Positions 28,712 through 37,736 are shown, counted from the first letter of the stretch. The stretch: 64,000 bases of DNA from Oscillospiraceae bacterium (GCA_015064185.1 SVSS01000006.1:23072-87071), one strand, 5' to 3'. The notes: generated by a model from the letters alone, not told the origin. Numbers and translations: made by a program.

Positions 28712-29585
28712 TTACTTCCTCCTTGCGGCACGCCACATCGCCCCATATGACCCTTTTGGCAACAGCGGGCATGCCCAAATACAATATATTTTCCAAAATA
28801 GCGCGATAGGGATACCGTGTGCCATCTCCTACAAGGTCAAGTGCCGCCGCGGTATCATCAAGCAAGGAAAGCAAAGCATCCTCTAGCATTTGCCTTTGCT
28901 CCGTTGTAGGCTTTTCGCCAAAAAACAGCAGCACGGGGTTGTAATTTCCCGATTTCACGTCGCGCTCTATATCATCGATCGCGTCTAAAATATAAATAAA
29001 TCTGCCTATCTTTGTTCCAATCGCCTCGGCAATGCGCGCCGCTTCTTGCGGCAAGCCGTCCCCTAGCAGTGCGGCAAGTATTTCACCGAAAATAGCGGCA
29101 GGCTCATCTACCGTAGCGCGCAGCTCCCCTTCAAGCGCGGCAAGCGCAGTCAGTTTTTCACGCAGCGTTGCGGCAAGCGCGGGGTGGCGCTTGCGTGCCC
29201 GACTATATGCCGACTGCAGCAAAAGCTTTTTCGCCATAGCTGCAAGCTTGCCAAACCCACGCTTATCCGCCACGTCATCGCGGCATTTTTCATAGGCGAG
29301 AAGTGCGGAAGCATCTGCCGCATACGCAAGCTCGGCATTGGGTTCCATCATCATACGGGCACGGAACGGGTGTGCAATACAGCGCCGCTTTTTAAACTGC
29401 GGCTCAGTGCCAACAAGCGCCATGCGCACCTGTGTAAGAAAGGCGATATCATAACTGAGCGTCAAGCGCGAACACTGCCCTGTGCATTTGCCCATGCTGC
29501 GGCAAAGCCCACAGTACGCAGCGCGATAATATTCGTACTCGCGCACACGCAGCTCCGCCTTCTCAATTTTCACATAACCAAACAT
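28704..29585 (-). CDS. DUF5685 family protein
   Basis: 293 residues, soluble and largely helical. The N-terminus [19 protein letters not shown] and the cysteine pairs [18 protein letters not shown] near 25-40 are typical of DUF5685 as I recall it. [20 protein letters not shown] near 195-215 resembles the Asp-rich helices of isoprenoid-synthase-like folds, but only one such motif is obvious. The family is found in Clostridia next to J-domain proteins, as here; its function is unknown to me. First gene of the three-gene operon; a possible promoter (TTGTAT-17-TAATAT) lies within 29586-29670 but is weak. Confidence 0.8.
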   Translation of the reverse strand: MFGYVKIEKAELRVREYEYYRAAYCGLCRSMGKCTGQCSRLTLSYDIAFLTQVRMALVGTEPQFKKRRCIAHPFRARMMMEPNAELAYAADASALLAYEKCRDDVADKRGFGKLAAMAKKLLLQSAYSRARKRHPALAATLREKLTALAALEGELRATVDEPAAIFGEILAALLGDGLPQEAARIAEAIGTKIGRFIYILDAIDDIERDVKSGNYNPVLLFFGEKPTTEQRQMLEDALLSLLDDTAAALDLVGDGTRYPYRAILENILYLGMPAVAKRVIWGDVACRKEEVSE

Positions 29586-29730
29586 ATTGACACCGCCATA
29601 GTCAAAATATTAAAGCATCTACACTACATATTACCAAATTTCAAGCACAAATACAAGTATTATTTTAAAAAATCAGATATCTGTCACATTTTTTCAACAC
29701 AGGACAAGAGGTTTTTAGAGGAACGCAAGT

Positions 29731-29758
29731 AAAAAAACCGCCGTGCGGCGGTTTTTTT
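29731..29758 (-). terminator. Terminator after the PII-like genes
   Basis: AAACCGCCG and CGGCGGTTT form a GC-rich stem with a two-base TG loop, flanked by A and T runs so it could work on both strands. It begins at the stop codon of the gene at 29757. Confidence 0.75.
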
Positions 29759-30107
29759 ACTTTTCGTTTTTCTCTGTCTTTTCTGCTTTTTCATTTTGGC
29801 GCGGCAGACCCACCACCCCATCAACGGGAAGTGCCATGGCAATGCCCTGTCCCGGTGTTTGCAAGCCAACCTTTTGATAAAGAGCGTGGAGCACGTCGTC
29901 CTTAATGGCAGAGGGCACAAGGATCATGACAGCCTCCTTCTCGGGCTGTATGGTGATCTTAAAAAAGGTTTCCGCTTCCTTATTGGCAGTGCCGCGTGCG
30001 TGAATGACCGTGCCGCCACCTGCGCCGCAGGCACGCGCCGCCTCCATTACCGCATCGGAAAAGCCCGTGTTCACGATACAAAGTATCAACTCATATTCAA
30101 ATTTCAT
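29757..30107 (-). CDS. PII-like signalling protein (DUF1538-associated), second copy
   Basis: Start at the ATG at 30107 (MKFEYELILCIV), behind AAAGGGGGAAAG; the open frame extends 17 codons upstream inside the previous gene. 116 residues, near the normal PII length. ACGAGGGTVIHARGT matches the PII beta2/loop region and TPGQGIAMALPVDGVVGL the C-terminal region; the uridylylated Tyr of classic GlnB is not evident. The Lys/Glu-rich tail (NEKAEKTEKNEK) is unusual. It lies with another PII-like gene and a DUF1538 membrane protein, so it probably gates that protein in response to a nucleotide or metabolite (inference by analogy with GlnK-AmtB). Confidence 0.82.
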   Translation of the reverse strand: MKFEYELILCIVNTGFSDAVMEAARACGAGGGTVIHARGTANKEAETFFKITIQPEKEAVMILVPSAIKDDVLHALYQKVGLQTPGQGIAMALPVDGVVGLPRQNEKAEKTEKNEK

Positions 30108-30561
30108 GCTGCTTTCCCCCTTTGCGGTTATTCGATAAAAATTGATAGATTGCCACACCGATCATGCCCGAGAGCGGCACTGTCATCGCAATGCCCTTTG
30201 CGTTTTTGATCGTGGCAAACTTTTCTTCAAGAGCCAAGAGCACACGGGGTGCCATGTCCTCGCGAACAACACTGAATATCACACGTTTTTCACTATCCTC
30301 AAGCCCCATAAGCGCCATGATATCAGAGCTTGCCGTGCCATTTGCCGTACAGCAAAACTGCATATTCACATCAAAGGCTTGAATCAGATCCATAAAATAC
30401 TCGGTCTTGCGGCGTGGCACCACGGTAATGAGGAGCTTGAGCTTGTGCGGCGCTGCCTTATGCCCCGTTGCCGTCTTCGCCTTGGATACGGTGCGGCGCG
30501 CCGTGGGCTTAGCAGCTGTACGCTTTGTCTTTTTTACGGTTTCATTTGCTATGTTCGACAT
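30097..30561 (-). CDS. PII-like protein with basic N-terminal extension
   Basis: Start at the ATG at 30561 with AAGGGGG eight bases upstream; a GTG directly before it (30564) is an alternative. 154 residues: a Lys/Thr/Ala-rich extension (about 1-40), then a diverged PII-like domain (KLLITVVPRRKTEYFMDLI; GIAMTVPLSGMIGVAIYQFL). The residues between beta strands differ from GlnB, with CTANGTASSDIMALMGL in place of the GGTV turn. It overlaps the next PII-like gene by 11 bases and begins 12 bases after the DUF1538 gene. The two PII-like proteins may form mixed trimers. Confidence 0.78.
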   Translation of the reverse strand: MSNIANETVKKTKRTAAKPTARRTVSKAKTATGHKAAPHKLKLLITVVPRRKTEYFMDLIQAFDVNMQFCCTANGTASSDIMALMGLEDSEKRVIFSVVREDMAPRVLLALEEKFATIKNAKGIAMTVPLSGMIGVAIYQFLSNNRKGGKQHEI

Positions 30562-30573
30562 CACGCCACCCCC

Positions 30574-32100
30574 TTACATAAAATCGATGATCTGCTCATC
30601 ATCGGCATCAAGGATCTGCTTCATCATAATGCTGTCGCGCACCTTACCCGCCACCACGGCACGGAAGCCCATGACCTGAATCGTGATCAGCGGTGTCATG
30701 GCAACCATTGCCACAATGCCGAACGCGCTTTCCATAACCGAGGAAACACCCTGCAGGGATACGCACGCTCCGATCGCAAGCGGCAAAATAAAGCTTGAGG
30801 TAAGCGGACCGCTCGCAACACCACCCGAGTCAAAGGCAATAGCAGTGTACAGACGGGGTACAAAAAAGGAGAGCCCCAAGGAGATGAAATAGCCCGGTAT
30901 CAGGTAGTACAGAATACTGAAATCCAAAATAATACGCAGCATGGAGAGCCCGATCGACACTCCCACACCGATAGAGAGGGCTACCATCATCGAGCGCTTG
31001 CTCACCGTTCCGTTGGTCACATCCTCGACCTGTCCCTTCAACACGTGAATGGCAGGCTCTGCCAACACCACCACAAGTCCGAGAATAAAGCCCATGAGCA
31101 CCAACAATGTACTGTTATTTACCGCAAGATCATACCCAATACGGTAACCGATCGGCATAAAGCCAACCGTAACTGCGGTAAGAAACATCACAAGCCCCGC
31201 AAAGGTATAAAGAATACCTACGGTAATGCGATAAAGCTTGCGGCGCGGCAAGCGCAAAAACACAGCCTGCACCGCAAAGAAGAACGCCACCAAAAGCCCC
31301 AGGGCAAGCGCAACCTCCTTCATTACATCCAAAATGGTGTGCGGCAATGCCCCCCCGATATGTGCTTCCACCGAATAATCGGGCAGCTCATATATCATTT
31401 CGCCATTGGCAAACAAGCCAAGCGCCATCACGGCAAGCACGGGGCCAATTGAGCAAAGCGCCACCAGACCGAAGCTGTTTTCCCCCGCATCCTTACCGCC
31501 AAGCGTGGTTGCAATGCCTGCACCAAGCGCCATGATAAAGGGCACTGTAATGGGGCCTGTTGTCACACCGCCCGAGTCAAAGGCAAGGGCAAGAAATCCG
31601 CCGTTTCCTCGCTCCAACACCAACGCGGCAAGGGCAAAAACAAGCATGTAAAAGATCATTAAAATTTTAGATAGACCCGTCTTGGTCACAATACGCAAAA
31701 TGGCAAGCACCAAGAAAAGTCCCACACCAACACCAACCGTCACGATCAGCGCAGTACTGTTTACCACTGCGTTTACCTGCGAGGCAAGCACCGAAAGATC
31801 GGGCTCAGCCACCGTGATCAGCACGCCCAGCAAAAAGCTGACCGACAGCAAAAGCCCCACATTGCGGGATTTGGAAAGACCTGCACCCACCTGCACACCC
31901 ATTGGCGTCATGGCGATATCGGCACCGAGATTAAAAAGCCCGATTCCCAGCACAAGAAAGAGCGCAGAAAGGAGAAACACCGTTATTTCAAGAGCCGTTA
32001 CAGTAACAAGCGGCGTGAGGTTCAGTAACAGCACGATTACCGTTACCGGCATTACCGAGATCATCGCTTCTTTACATTTGAGCAATAAAATTTTTAACAT
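30574..32100 (-). CDS. DUF1538 membrane protein (duplicated domain)
   Basis: Start at the ATG at 32100 (MLKILLLKCKEAM) behind AAAGGGGGAGC; the frame is open 37 codons further upstream over the promoter. 508 residues, about twelve or more membrane helices in two homologous halves; FDSGGVTTGPITVPFIMALG and FDSGGVASGPLTSSFILPLA are equivalent segments of the two halves, as are FNLGADIAMTPMG and the corresponding part of the second half. DUF1538 proteins are predicted transporters of unknown substrate. Co-transcription with two PII-like genes suggests regulation by nitrogen or energy status. Confidence 0.88.
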   Translation of the reverse strand: MLKILLLKCKEAMISVMPVTVIVLLLNLTPLVTVTALEITVFLLSALFLVLGIGLFNLGADIAMTPMGVQVGAGLSKSRNVGLLLSVSFLLGVLITVAEPDLSVLASQVNAVVNSTALIVTVGVGVGLFLVLAILRIVTKTGLSKILMIFYMLVFALAALVLERGNGGFLALAFDSGGVTTGPITVPFIMALGAGIATTLGGKDAGENSFGLVALCSIGPVLAVMALGLFANGEMIYELPDYSVEAHIGGALPHTILDVMKEVALALGLLVAFFFAVQAVFLRLPRRKLYRITVGILYTFAGLVMFLTAVTVGFMPIGYRIGYDLAVNNSTLLVLMGFILGLVVVLAEPAIHVLKGQVEDVTNGTVSKRSMMVALSIGVGVSIGLSMLRIILDFSILYYLIPGYFISLGLSFFVPRLYTAIAFDSGGVASGPLTSSFILPLAIGACVSLQGVSSVMESAFGIVAMVAMTPLITIQVMGFRAVVAGKVRDSIMMKQILDADDEQIIDFM

Positions 32101-32140
32101 AGCGCTCCCCCTTTCCCAAAGTAATATAAATAACATATTT

Positions 32141-32169
32141 ATTGTATATAAAAAAGCACACTTTGTCAA
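32141..32169 (-). promoter_or_regulatory. Promoter of the DUF1538-PII operon
   Basis: On the minus strand TTGACA (32169-32164), 17 bases, TACAAT (32146-32141), 40 bases before the start at 32100. Confidence 0.82.
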
Positions 32170-32274
32170 CCGCTGCAAGCAAAAAATGTACGCCGCTTTT
32201 CCCTCAGGCATATATTGCTAGAGGAGGTGTATCTCGGATGAAATCAGCACCTTCAATAGCAAAGGAGGCGCATC

Positions 32275-32520
32275 ATGTATTCATCAAACACCTTCCCTCA
32301 AAAATGTGTAGCAGCAGTAGGCTCGATGACGGCTGCGATCAAGGCACAGCGCGTGCTGCTCTCAGCTAATATCAGCGCGGAGGTCGTTGCGCTCGCCCCC
32401 GAGGAAACACGGCGCGGATGCGCCTATGGCGTGGAGTTTGCAGCCACCTTTGAAAATGCGGCACGTGCTGCCTTTCGCGCCGCGCGCATCTCGGTCTCAC
32501 AATATATTCTCAAAGGGTAA
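32275..32520 (+). CDS. Putative Se/S carrier-like protein (DUF3343)
   Basis: 81 residues, start behind AAAGGAGGCGC. The sequence CVAAVGSMTAAIKAQRVL and the later CAYGVEFA agree with the DUF3343 family, small proteins thought to carry selenium or sulfur. The two cysteines Cys11 and Cys49 are candidates for the carrier residue. The next gene, five bases downstream, is a cysteine desulfurase that could load it. No selenium-specific partner (SelD, YedF, molybdenum hydroxylase) is visible in the window, so the final acceptor is unknown. Confidence 0.85.
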   Translation: MYSSNTFPQKCVAAVGSMTAAIKAQRVLLSANISAEVVALAPEETRRGCAYGVEFAATFENAARAAFRAARISVSQYILKG

Positions 32521-32525
32521 GCAAT

Positions 32526-33656
32526 ATGATATATTTTGACAACGCCGCCACCTCATTTCCCAAATCGCCACGCGCCATTGCCGAAGCAACAGTCTGCATG
32601 CGCACCTGGTGCGGCAATCCTGGGCGCGGCGCACATTTTCTCTCGCGCGCCACATCCGAAAAGGTCTACGCTTGCCGCGAGCTGCTTTCCGATTTTTTAG
32701 GACTGAATGCCCCCGAGCGTATCGTGTTTACGCAAAATACGACCTTTGCGCTGAACATGGCGCTGAAGGGTGCATTAAGGCACGGTGACCACGTGCTTTG
32801 CTCAGAGCTTGAGCATAATGCAGTCCTGCGCCCGCTTCACGCCCTACAGCAGGAGAGGGGAATTTCATTTGACACCTTCCCCGTTTTGGGGCGCACAGCC
32901 GAGCAGATCCTGCAGGAAATCACAACACGTATAAAGAAAAACACTGCCGCGGTGGTCTGCTTGCATGCCTCAAATATCTGCTCTCTTTCCCTACCGCTGT
33001 CAAGCATCGGCGCATTTTGCCGCGCCCGCGGACTGTTGTTTATGGTAGATGCCGCGCAGTCGGCAGGGCACCTGCCCATAGACATGCACACCATGCAGAT
33101 CGATGCACTTGCAGTCCCCGCGCACAAGGGGCTTCTCGGCATACCGGGGTGCGGCGTGCTGGCACTCGGGGAGCGCATCTCCCTTTCCACCCTCATCGAG
33201 GGCGGAAGCGGTGTTAATTCACTCTCGCGCACCATGCCTGAGGAGTTTCCGGAGCGCTTCGAGGCAGGAACGCTGCCTGTAGTCGCCATTGCGGGGCTTT
33301 GCGGCGGCATTTCACACGTTATGGAGTTGGGGTCAACCGAGCTCGAAAATCGCGCCAAACGCCTGTTTTTTGCCGCAAGAGAGCGCATTGAAGCATTGGG
33401 TGGGTTTGAAATATATGAGCCAACTGCCGCGGGTGCCGTTTTGCTTTTCAATAAAATAGGCATGCCCTCCACCGAGCTGGCAAGGATACTTGACAAAGCA
33501 GGTATTTGCACACGTGCAGGGCTTCATTGCGCGCCGCTTGCACACCAAGCCCTGAAAACACCCACAGGCGGCGCTGTGCGCCTTAGCTTTGGCGCCTTTA
33601 ATACAAGTGCTGAGGTCGACGTGCTTTGGCGCGTATTACAACATGAATTTTGCTGA
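32526..33656 (+). CDS. Cysteine desulfurase-family PLP enzyme
   Basis: 376 residues, aminotransferase class V fold. IYFDNAATSFPKSP begins the protein; DAAQSAGHLPIDM holds the Asp that binds the PLP ring; Lys201 in PAHKGLLGIPG is the Schiff-base lysine; Cys335 in TRAGLHCAPLAH is the likely persulfide cysteine, with the RxGxHC motif of SufS-type enzymes. It would remove sulfur (or selenium) from cysteine (or selenocysteine). It most resembles the TIGR01977 group found with DUF3343, as here, rather than housekeeping IscS/SufS. Translation is probably coupled to the DUF3343 gene. Confidence 0.9.
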   Translation: MIYFDNAATSFPKSPRAIAEATVCMRTWCGNPGRGAHFLSRATSEKVYACRELLSDFLGLNAPERIVFTQNTTFALNMALKGALRHGDHVLCSELEHNAVLRPLHALQQERGISFDTFPVLGRTAEQILQEITTRIKKNTAAVVCLHASNICSLSLPLSSIGAFCRARGLLFMVDAAQSAGHLPIDMHTMQIDALAVPAHKGLLGIPGCGVLALGERISLSTLIEGGSGVNSLSRTMPEEFPERFEAGTLPVVAIAGLCGGISHVMELGSTELENRAKRLFFAARERIEALGGFEIYEPTAAGAVLLFNKIGMPSTELARILDKAGICTRAGLHCAPLAHQALKTPTGGAVRLSFGAFNTSAEVDVLWRVLQHEFC

Positions 33657-33662
33657 AAACAC

Positions 33663-33707
33663 AAAAGTCCCCCTCAAGCAGGTGTTATCTGCTTGAGGGG
33701 GACTTTT
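33663..33707. terminator. Bidirectional terminator
   Basis: A 19-bp perfect stem (33663-33681 with 33689-33707) with 7-base loop, A-run on one side and T-run on the other, between two convergent genes. Confidence 0.88.
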
Positions 33708-33737
33708 ATCAAAACTATATAATTACACCGTTTTGCT

Positions 33738-35198
33738 TTAGAAATATTTATTTAAAACTCTCCACCAATCGTCTTCTATCCTCCAAAACGCATCCTCAAA
33801 TTTGCTGTCATATAATGCAGTTGCGTCGTAAGAATACGTAGGCATTTCGTCCTTTTTCAAAAGGCACAATGCAATGGAAAAGTTCGTTTCTTTTTCATTA
33901 AGCCGCACTTTTTCACTGTTGATTTCAATTTTCCCTTTTTCAACGCAAAGCTCGCCCTCTATGTAAACCAACTCCGTTTTTTCATCTTCGTATATCTCCG
34001 TTACTTCTAAAGTGAAATCATCGCGTTCCTTATTATAGAAAAATTCAGCCTCTAACCATTCGCTGCTAAGTTCGGCAACAAAACGGTTTTTATCATTCTT
34101 TTTCACCTCGTAAGTATATACTTCATCGTAGAAAACAAATTCCAAAAGATCAGATTTATCAACACCTTTTGTATCACATTTTACCGAAAACATTTCCGTG
34201 TCGTATGTCCAACTTTCAGATTCCCATTCATAGAAAACAGAAAACTCAAGCATTGTAGAAGTAAGCAAACTAGTAGTCAGCTTTAACGTATAAGTGCATC
34301 CCTCGTTATCTACTGCCTTCTCAGCTTTTCTGATCCATTCATCGAACAAATCAAGCACATCATCCTTCTTGGAGTTTCCGCCCAACATATCAATAAAAAA
34401 CGTGTCGTACTTTTCAAGAAGCTTTTTGACAGCACGGCTTTCTGCCAAATATTCGTAATAATCACAATCCGCCTCATCAAGCGCACGCTCATCAAGTAAA
34501 ATCTTATAAACGCGTGCCGTTACGTTTTTTCCGTCAATGTTCACCGTTTTGATTTTGACATCGATCTCTGCGTGCTCCAGTAAAAGCTTGTACCTCTCCT
34601 TTTGTACCTCTTCCGTCACCTCGAGAATATCCTCAAACAGTTCTGCACTCTCACCATTGTCAATGATTTGACAAATTGAGTGTAAAATATCGTAGTCATT
34701 GCCCTCCTTGGAAATATTATTTCTCTCACAATATTTATCAAGATTTTTTACAGCTTGACCGGGTGTCAATCCGAACACACCGTTAGGCAACCCATTTTTG
34801 CTCTGGACCCAAATACTCTCAGGACTGACGCAACAACTTGCAAAATATGTTGCGCTACTATTTTTATAAGTCACGCTATCCGCAAGCAAACAATACTCTT
34901 CAAGATTCATATAAACCTTACCGTCAAGAGAAAGTCCCTCACCTTTTGCATTCACCTCAAGGGAGCCGCCGTTGAGCATCTCCAACGCAAATGCAAGCTC
35001 TTCTCGCTCGCCAAAATCCTCTATGGCACTTGTCAGAGAGTGCGCAATTACAATCTTAGGGGTATTCCATACAATCACTCCCGCTACAAGCAACACAAAT
35101 CCCAAAATTCCCAAAATAACAAGAATTTTTTTCTTTCCGCTCTTTTTTCTTTTTACTTTTTCTTCCGGCATCTGGTTTTTTATCTCAAACGCATCCAT
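33738..35198 (-). CDS. Membrane-anchored extracellular protein of unknown function
   Basis: Start at the ATG at 35198 (MDAFEIKNQMPEEK) with GGAGG eight bases upstream; a TTG six bases earlier is less likely. 486 residues: cytoplasmic Lys-rich N-terminus (about 1-24), one membrane helix (about 25-45, ILVILGILGFVLLVAGVIVW), then about 440 outside residues, acidic and rich in Tyr and Phe, in repeating amphipathic strands. Composition and layout recall DUF6583-type or similar lipid-binding-like surface proteins, but I do not recognise the family. The gene is distinctly AT-rich compared with its neighbours. It is divergent from an XRE regulator whose operators overlap its promoter. Confidence 0.75.
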   Translation of the reverse strand: MDAFEIKNQMPEEKVKRKKSGKKKILVILGILGFVLLVAGVIVWNTPKIVIAHSLTSAIEDFGEREELAFALEMLNGGSLEVNAKGEGLSLDGKVYMNLEEYCLLADSVTYKNSSATYFASCCVSPESIWVQSKNGLPNGVFGLTPGQAVKNLDKYCERNNISKEGNDYDILHSICQIIDNGESAELFEDILEVTEEVQKERYKLLLEHAEIDVKIKTVNIDGKNVTARVYKILLDERALDEADCDYYEYLAESRAVKKLLEKYDTFFIDMLGGNSKKDDVLDLFDEWIRKAEKAVDNEGCTYTLKLTTSLLTSTMLEFSVFYEWESESWTYDTEMFSVKCDTKGVDKSDLLEFVFYDEVYTYEVKKNDKNRFVAELSSEWLEAEFFYNKERDDFTLEVTEIYEDEKTELVYIEGELCVEKGKIEINSEKVRLNEKETNFSIALCLLKKDEMPTYSYDATALYDSKFEDAFWRIEDDWWRVLNKYF

Positions 35199-35227
35199 TA
35201 TCAAATCCTCCTTCGTGAATTACCTCT

Positions 35228-35256
35228 ATTATACTCAATCTTTGAGTGTTTGTCAA
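35228..35256 (-). promoter_or_regulatory. Consensus promoter of the AT-rich membrane-protein gene
   Basis: On the minus strand TTGACA (35256-35251), 17 bases, TATAAT (35233-35228). The first operator (35233-35247) fills the spacer, so a bound repressor would block RNA polymerase. Confidence 0.85.
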
Positions 35257-35272
35257 CACTCAATTTATGAGT
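35233..35272. promoter_or_regulatory. Two operator dyads for the XRE regulator
   Basis: ACTCAATCTTTGAGT (35233-35247) and ACTCAATTTATGAGT (35258-35272), centres 25 bp apart. Each is a palindrome of ACTCAA/TTGAGT type (one mismatch in the second). They overlap the minus promoter and lie about 40 bp before the XRE start, so the regulator probably controls both directions. Confidence 0.75.
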
Positions 35273-35313
35273 ATGGCAATATAATCATATACTATATGCG
35301 TAGGAGGTGGGCT

Positions 35314-35538
35314 ATGAACTACCGAGAAAGATTGAAAAACATTCGCGAAGATCATGATATGACACAAGCACAAATCGGCAAAATAATTCAAAAATCCCAG
35401 CAGGGCTATAACCACATTGAAATGGGACGCGCCGAACTAAAAATTGAAGATCTTATCACACTTTGCAAATTCTATCAGTTATCCGCAGACTATATAATTG
35501 GCATTTCCAATATCCCCTCGCCCTTTCCAAAAAAATAG
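35314..35538 (+). CDS. XRE-family helix-turn-helix regulator
   Basis: 74 residues; ATG at 35314 behind TAGGAGGTGG. The longer open frame upstream crosses the operators and the neighbouring gene and is not coding. The whole protein is one HTH_3 domain: ERLKNIREDHDMTQAQIGKI, recognition helix SQQGYNHIEMGR, and the closing FYQLSADYIIGISN. Single-domain XRE proteins act as repressors. It is divergent from the AT-rich membrane-protein gene and flanked by a terminator, so the pair forms a self-contained two-gene module. Confidence 0.9.
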   Translation: MNYRERLKNIREDHDMTQAQIGKIIQKSQQGYNHIEMGRAELKIEDLITLCKFYQLSADYIIGISNIPSPFPKK

Positions 35539-35547
35539 CATAACAAA

Positions 35548-35587
35548 AAAACCGCCCCCAAGAGGGTTTCCTCTTGGGGGCGGTTTT
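35548..35587. terminator. Bidirectional terminator between XRE gene and rplQ
   Basis: An 18-bp perfect stem (35548-35565 with 35570-35587), GTTT loop, A-run before and T-run after; serves the XRE gene on plus and the end of the ribosomal operon on minus. Confidence 0.88.
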
Positions 35588-35619
35588 ACCTGCCTTTACG
35601 TTCAGGAATTATAAATTGA

Positions 35620-35967
35620 TTACGCCTCGTCTACAAGACGGATGATCGCCATTTCTGCGGCGTCACCGCGACGGGGACCCATTTTAAAGATTTGGGTGTA
35701 ACCACCGTTACGGCCTTCGTACTTGGGAGCAAGCTCGTTGAATACCTTGGTAACAACGTCTTCCTTCGTGATATACGCCAGAGCCGCACGACGGCTGGCA
35801 AGCGTGTTCTTCTTGCCGAGCGTGATCATTTTTTCTGCCATGGAACGAACTTCTTTTGCTCTGGTGAGAGTGGTCTCAACAGAACCGTTCTCCAGGAGAT
35901 AAGTCACAAGACCGCGCAGCATCGCATTACGGTGTGCGGTAGATCTGCCGAGTTTTCTTCCGGGCAT
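35620..35967 (-). CDS. rplQ: Ribosomal protein L17
   Basis: 115 residues, the bacterial length. [20 protein letters not shown] is the diagnostic N-terminus; it binds 23S rRNA near the exit of the 50S subunit. Last gene of the ribosomal operon, 43 bases after rpoA and just before the terminator at 35548-35587. The strong AGGAGGG site precedes the ATG. Confidence 0.97.
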   Translation of the reverse strand: MPGRKLGRSTAHRNAMLRGLVTYLLENGSVETTLTRAKEVRSMAEKMITLGKKNTLASRRAALAYITKEDVVTKVFNELAPKYEGRNGGYTQIFKMGPRRGDAAEMAIIRLVDEA

Positions 35968-36010
35968 TGGTTTTCCCTCCTAATTTTTTGCAATTATCGC
36001 ACTTCTAGCT

Positions 36011-36982
36011 TCAATCTTCTTCCTTTTTCAGGTCAAGACCGAGCGAGTGCAGTTTCTGAATAACTTCTTCAAGCGACTTCTTGCCGAGATTGCGGACCTT
36101 GATCATGTCCTCCTCGGTACGGTTGGTCAGATCTTCCACCGTATCAATGCCGGCGCGCTTCAAGCAGTTGAAGCTACGAACCGACATGTCAAGCTCTTCA
36201 ATGGTCATCTCAAGGACCTTCTCTTTGATGGTTTCTTCACGTTCCACCATGATCTCTGCCTTCTTTGCTTCATCGGTAAGATTTACAAACAAGTTGAGAT
36301 GTTCGTTGAGGATCTTGGCTCCAAGAGAAATCGCTTCTTTTGCCGTCACGGTTCCGTTTGTAAGAACCTCGATGGTCAATTTGTCAAGATCTGTGTTATT
36401 ACCTACGCGGGTATTCTCCACAGAATAGTTTACCTTATAGACAGGTGTATAGATAGAATCGGTATAGATCGTGCCGATCGGTGCAGACACATTACCTGCT
36501 GCCATGCTTGCAAGCTGCTTGTTGCGCTCCTGCGATACATAGCCACGGCCATGCTCAAAGCAAAGTTCCATGTAAAAACGCTTGTTTTCTGCAACGGTTA
36601 CCAGATGATGGTCGGGATTAAGGATCTCAAGATCAGCATCGGCTTGAATGTCACCTGCGGTAACATTGCAAGGACCGGTTACGTCGATTACAACCGTCTT
36701 TTGCGAGGTGCTATGAAGTTTTGCAGTGATACCCTTCACGTTCAAAACGATCTCGGTCACATCTTCCTTCACACCGGGAATTGTAGAAAATTCATGGAGC
36801 ACGCCGTCAATCTTAATGCTGGTAACGGCAACACCCTGCAAGGAACTGAGCATAATTCTGCGCAAAGAGTTGCCAAGGGTAATACCATACCCACGCTCAA
36901 GCGGATCTACCACGAAAAATCCGTGTGTTCCATCTGCGCTCATCTTGTCTATTGTAATATTCGGCTTTTCAATTTCAAGCAT
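36011..36982 (-). CDS. rpoA: RNA polymerase alpha subunit
   Basis: 323 residues. The N-terminal dimerisation domain (about 1-230; [20 protein letters not shown]) and the C-terminal DNA/activator-binding domain (about 255-315; [28 protein letters not shown]) are both complete. It nucleates assembly of RNA polymerase. Placed between rpsD and rplQ as in the alpha operon. The 107-base gap before it holds two hairpins (the TTGCCGCATAGCGGC element near 37011-37025 and one around 37046-37072). Confidence 0.97.
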   Translation of the reverse strand: MLEIEKPNITIDKMSADGTHGFFVVDPLERGYGITLGNSLRRIMLSSLQGVAVTSIKIDGVLHEFSTIPGVKEDVTEIVLNVKGITAKLHSTSQKTVVIDVTGPCNVTAGDIQADADLEILNPDHHLVTVAENKRFYMELCFEHGRGYVSQERNKQLASMAAGNVSAPIGTIYTDSIYTPVYKVNYSVENTRVGNNTDLDKLTIEVLTNGTVTAKEAISLGAKILNEHLNLFVNLTDEAKKAEIMVEREETIKEKVLEMTIEELDMSVRSFNCLKRAGIDTVEDLTNRTEEDMIKVRNLGKKSLEEVIQKLHSLGLDLKKEED

Positions 36983-37089
36983 TCCAATAAACCCTCCTTA
37001 CTGAATTATTATGCCGCTATGCGGCAAATTTTGTTGTGTGCCAACTGTCGGTGGCGATATTCCGTATCGCCGCCGAAACGGTAAACGGA

Positions 37090-37716
37090 TTATTTGGAAT
37101 AAAGCTCGACGATAAGCTGCTCGTTGAAATCAAAGTCAATGTCATCGCGGGCGGGCAGAGCCACAACCTTAGCGGTAGCATTCTCTTTGTTTACCTCAAG
37201 CCACTTGGGGCTAAGCTTAGACGCAGCACCCTCGATAAGAGCCTTTACGGTGGTAAGGTCGCGGCTTGCTTCCTTCACAGCGATCACGTCACCAACCTTA
37301 ACGGAAATAGAAGGAATGGTTACCTTTTTGCCGTTGAGGGTGAAGTGTGCGTGAAGAACGAGCTGACGAGCCTGCTTGCGGCTATCAGCCAGACCCATAC
37401 GGTAAACAACGTTATCAAGACGTCTCTCAAGAAGGATGAGCAGATTCTCACCGGTCATGCCGGACTTACGCTCTGCCTCTGCATAGTAGTTTGCAAAGGG
37501 CTTCTCAAGAACACCGTAGTATCTCTTGGTCTTCTGCTTCTCACGAAGCTGCATACCGTATTCTCTTACTTTTTTGTTTGCTGCGCCATGCTGACCGGGA
37601 GCAGTGCTTCTGCGGTCAAGTGCGCATTTGCCGGTCAAGCAACGCTCGCCCTTGAGGAACAGCTTGGTGCCCTCACGGCGGCAAAGACGGCAAACTGGAC
37701 CAGTATATCTTGCCAT
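37090..37716 (-). CDS. rpsD: Ribosomal protein S4
   Basis: 208 residues. N-terminal zinc site with four cysteines (Cys9, Cys12, Cys26, Cys31 in [11 protein letters not shown] and GERCLTGKC), so this is the zinc-binding form. The S4 RNA-binding domain (about 98-160; [17 protein letters not shown]) is intact. S4 starts 30S assembly on 16S rRNA. 20 bases after rpsK. S4 often represses its own operon; the hairpins between rpsD and rpoA may be involved but that is unproven. Confidence 0.97.
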   Translation of the reverse strand: MARYTGPVCRLCRREGTKLFLKGERCLTGKCALDRRSTAPGQHGAANKKVREYGMQLREKQKTKRYYGVLEKPFANYYAEAERKSGMTGENLLILLERRLDNVVYRMGLADSRKQARQLVLHAHFTLNGKKVTIPSISVKVGDVIAVKEASRDLTTVKALIEGAASKLSPKWLEVNKENATAKVVALPARDDIDFDFNEQLIVELYSK

Positions 37717-37736
37717 TTTACATTACCTCCTGTAAA

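Noticed and set aside
32238..32369. 43-codon open frame behind GAGGAGG, overlapping the Se/S carrier gene
   Set aside because: The start signal is good, but the peptide has no similarity and overlaps the DUF3343 gene out of frame; at most a leader peptide.
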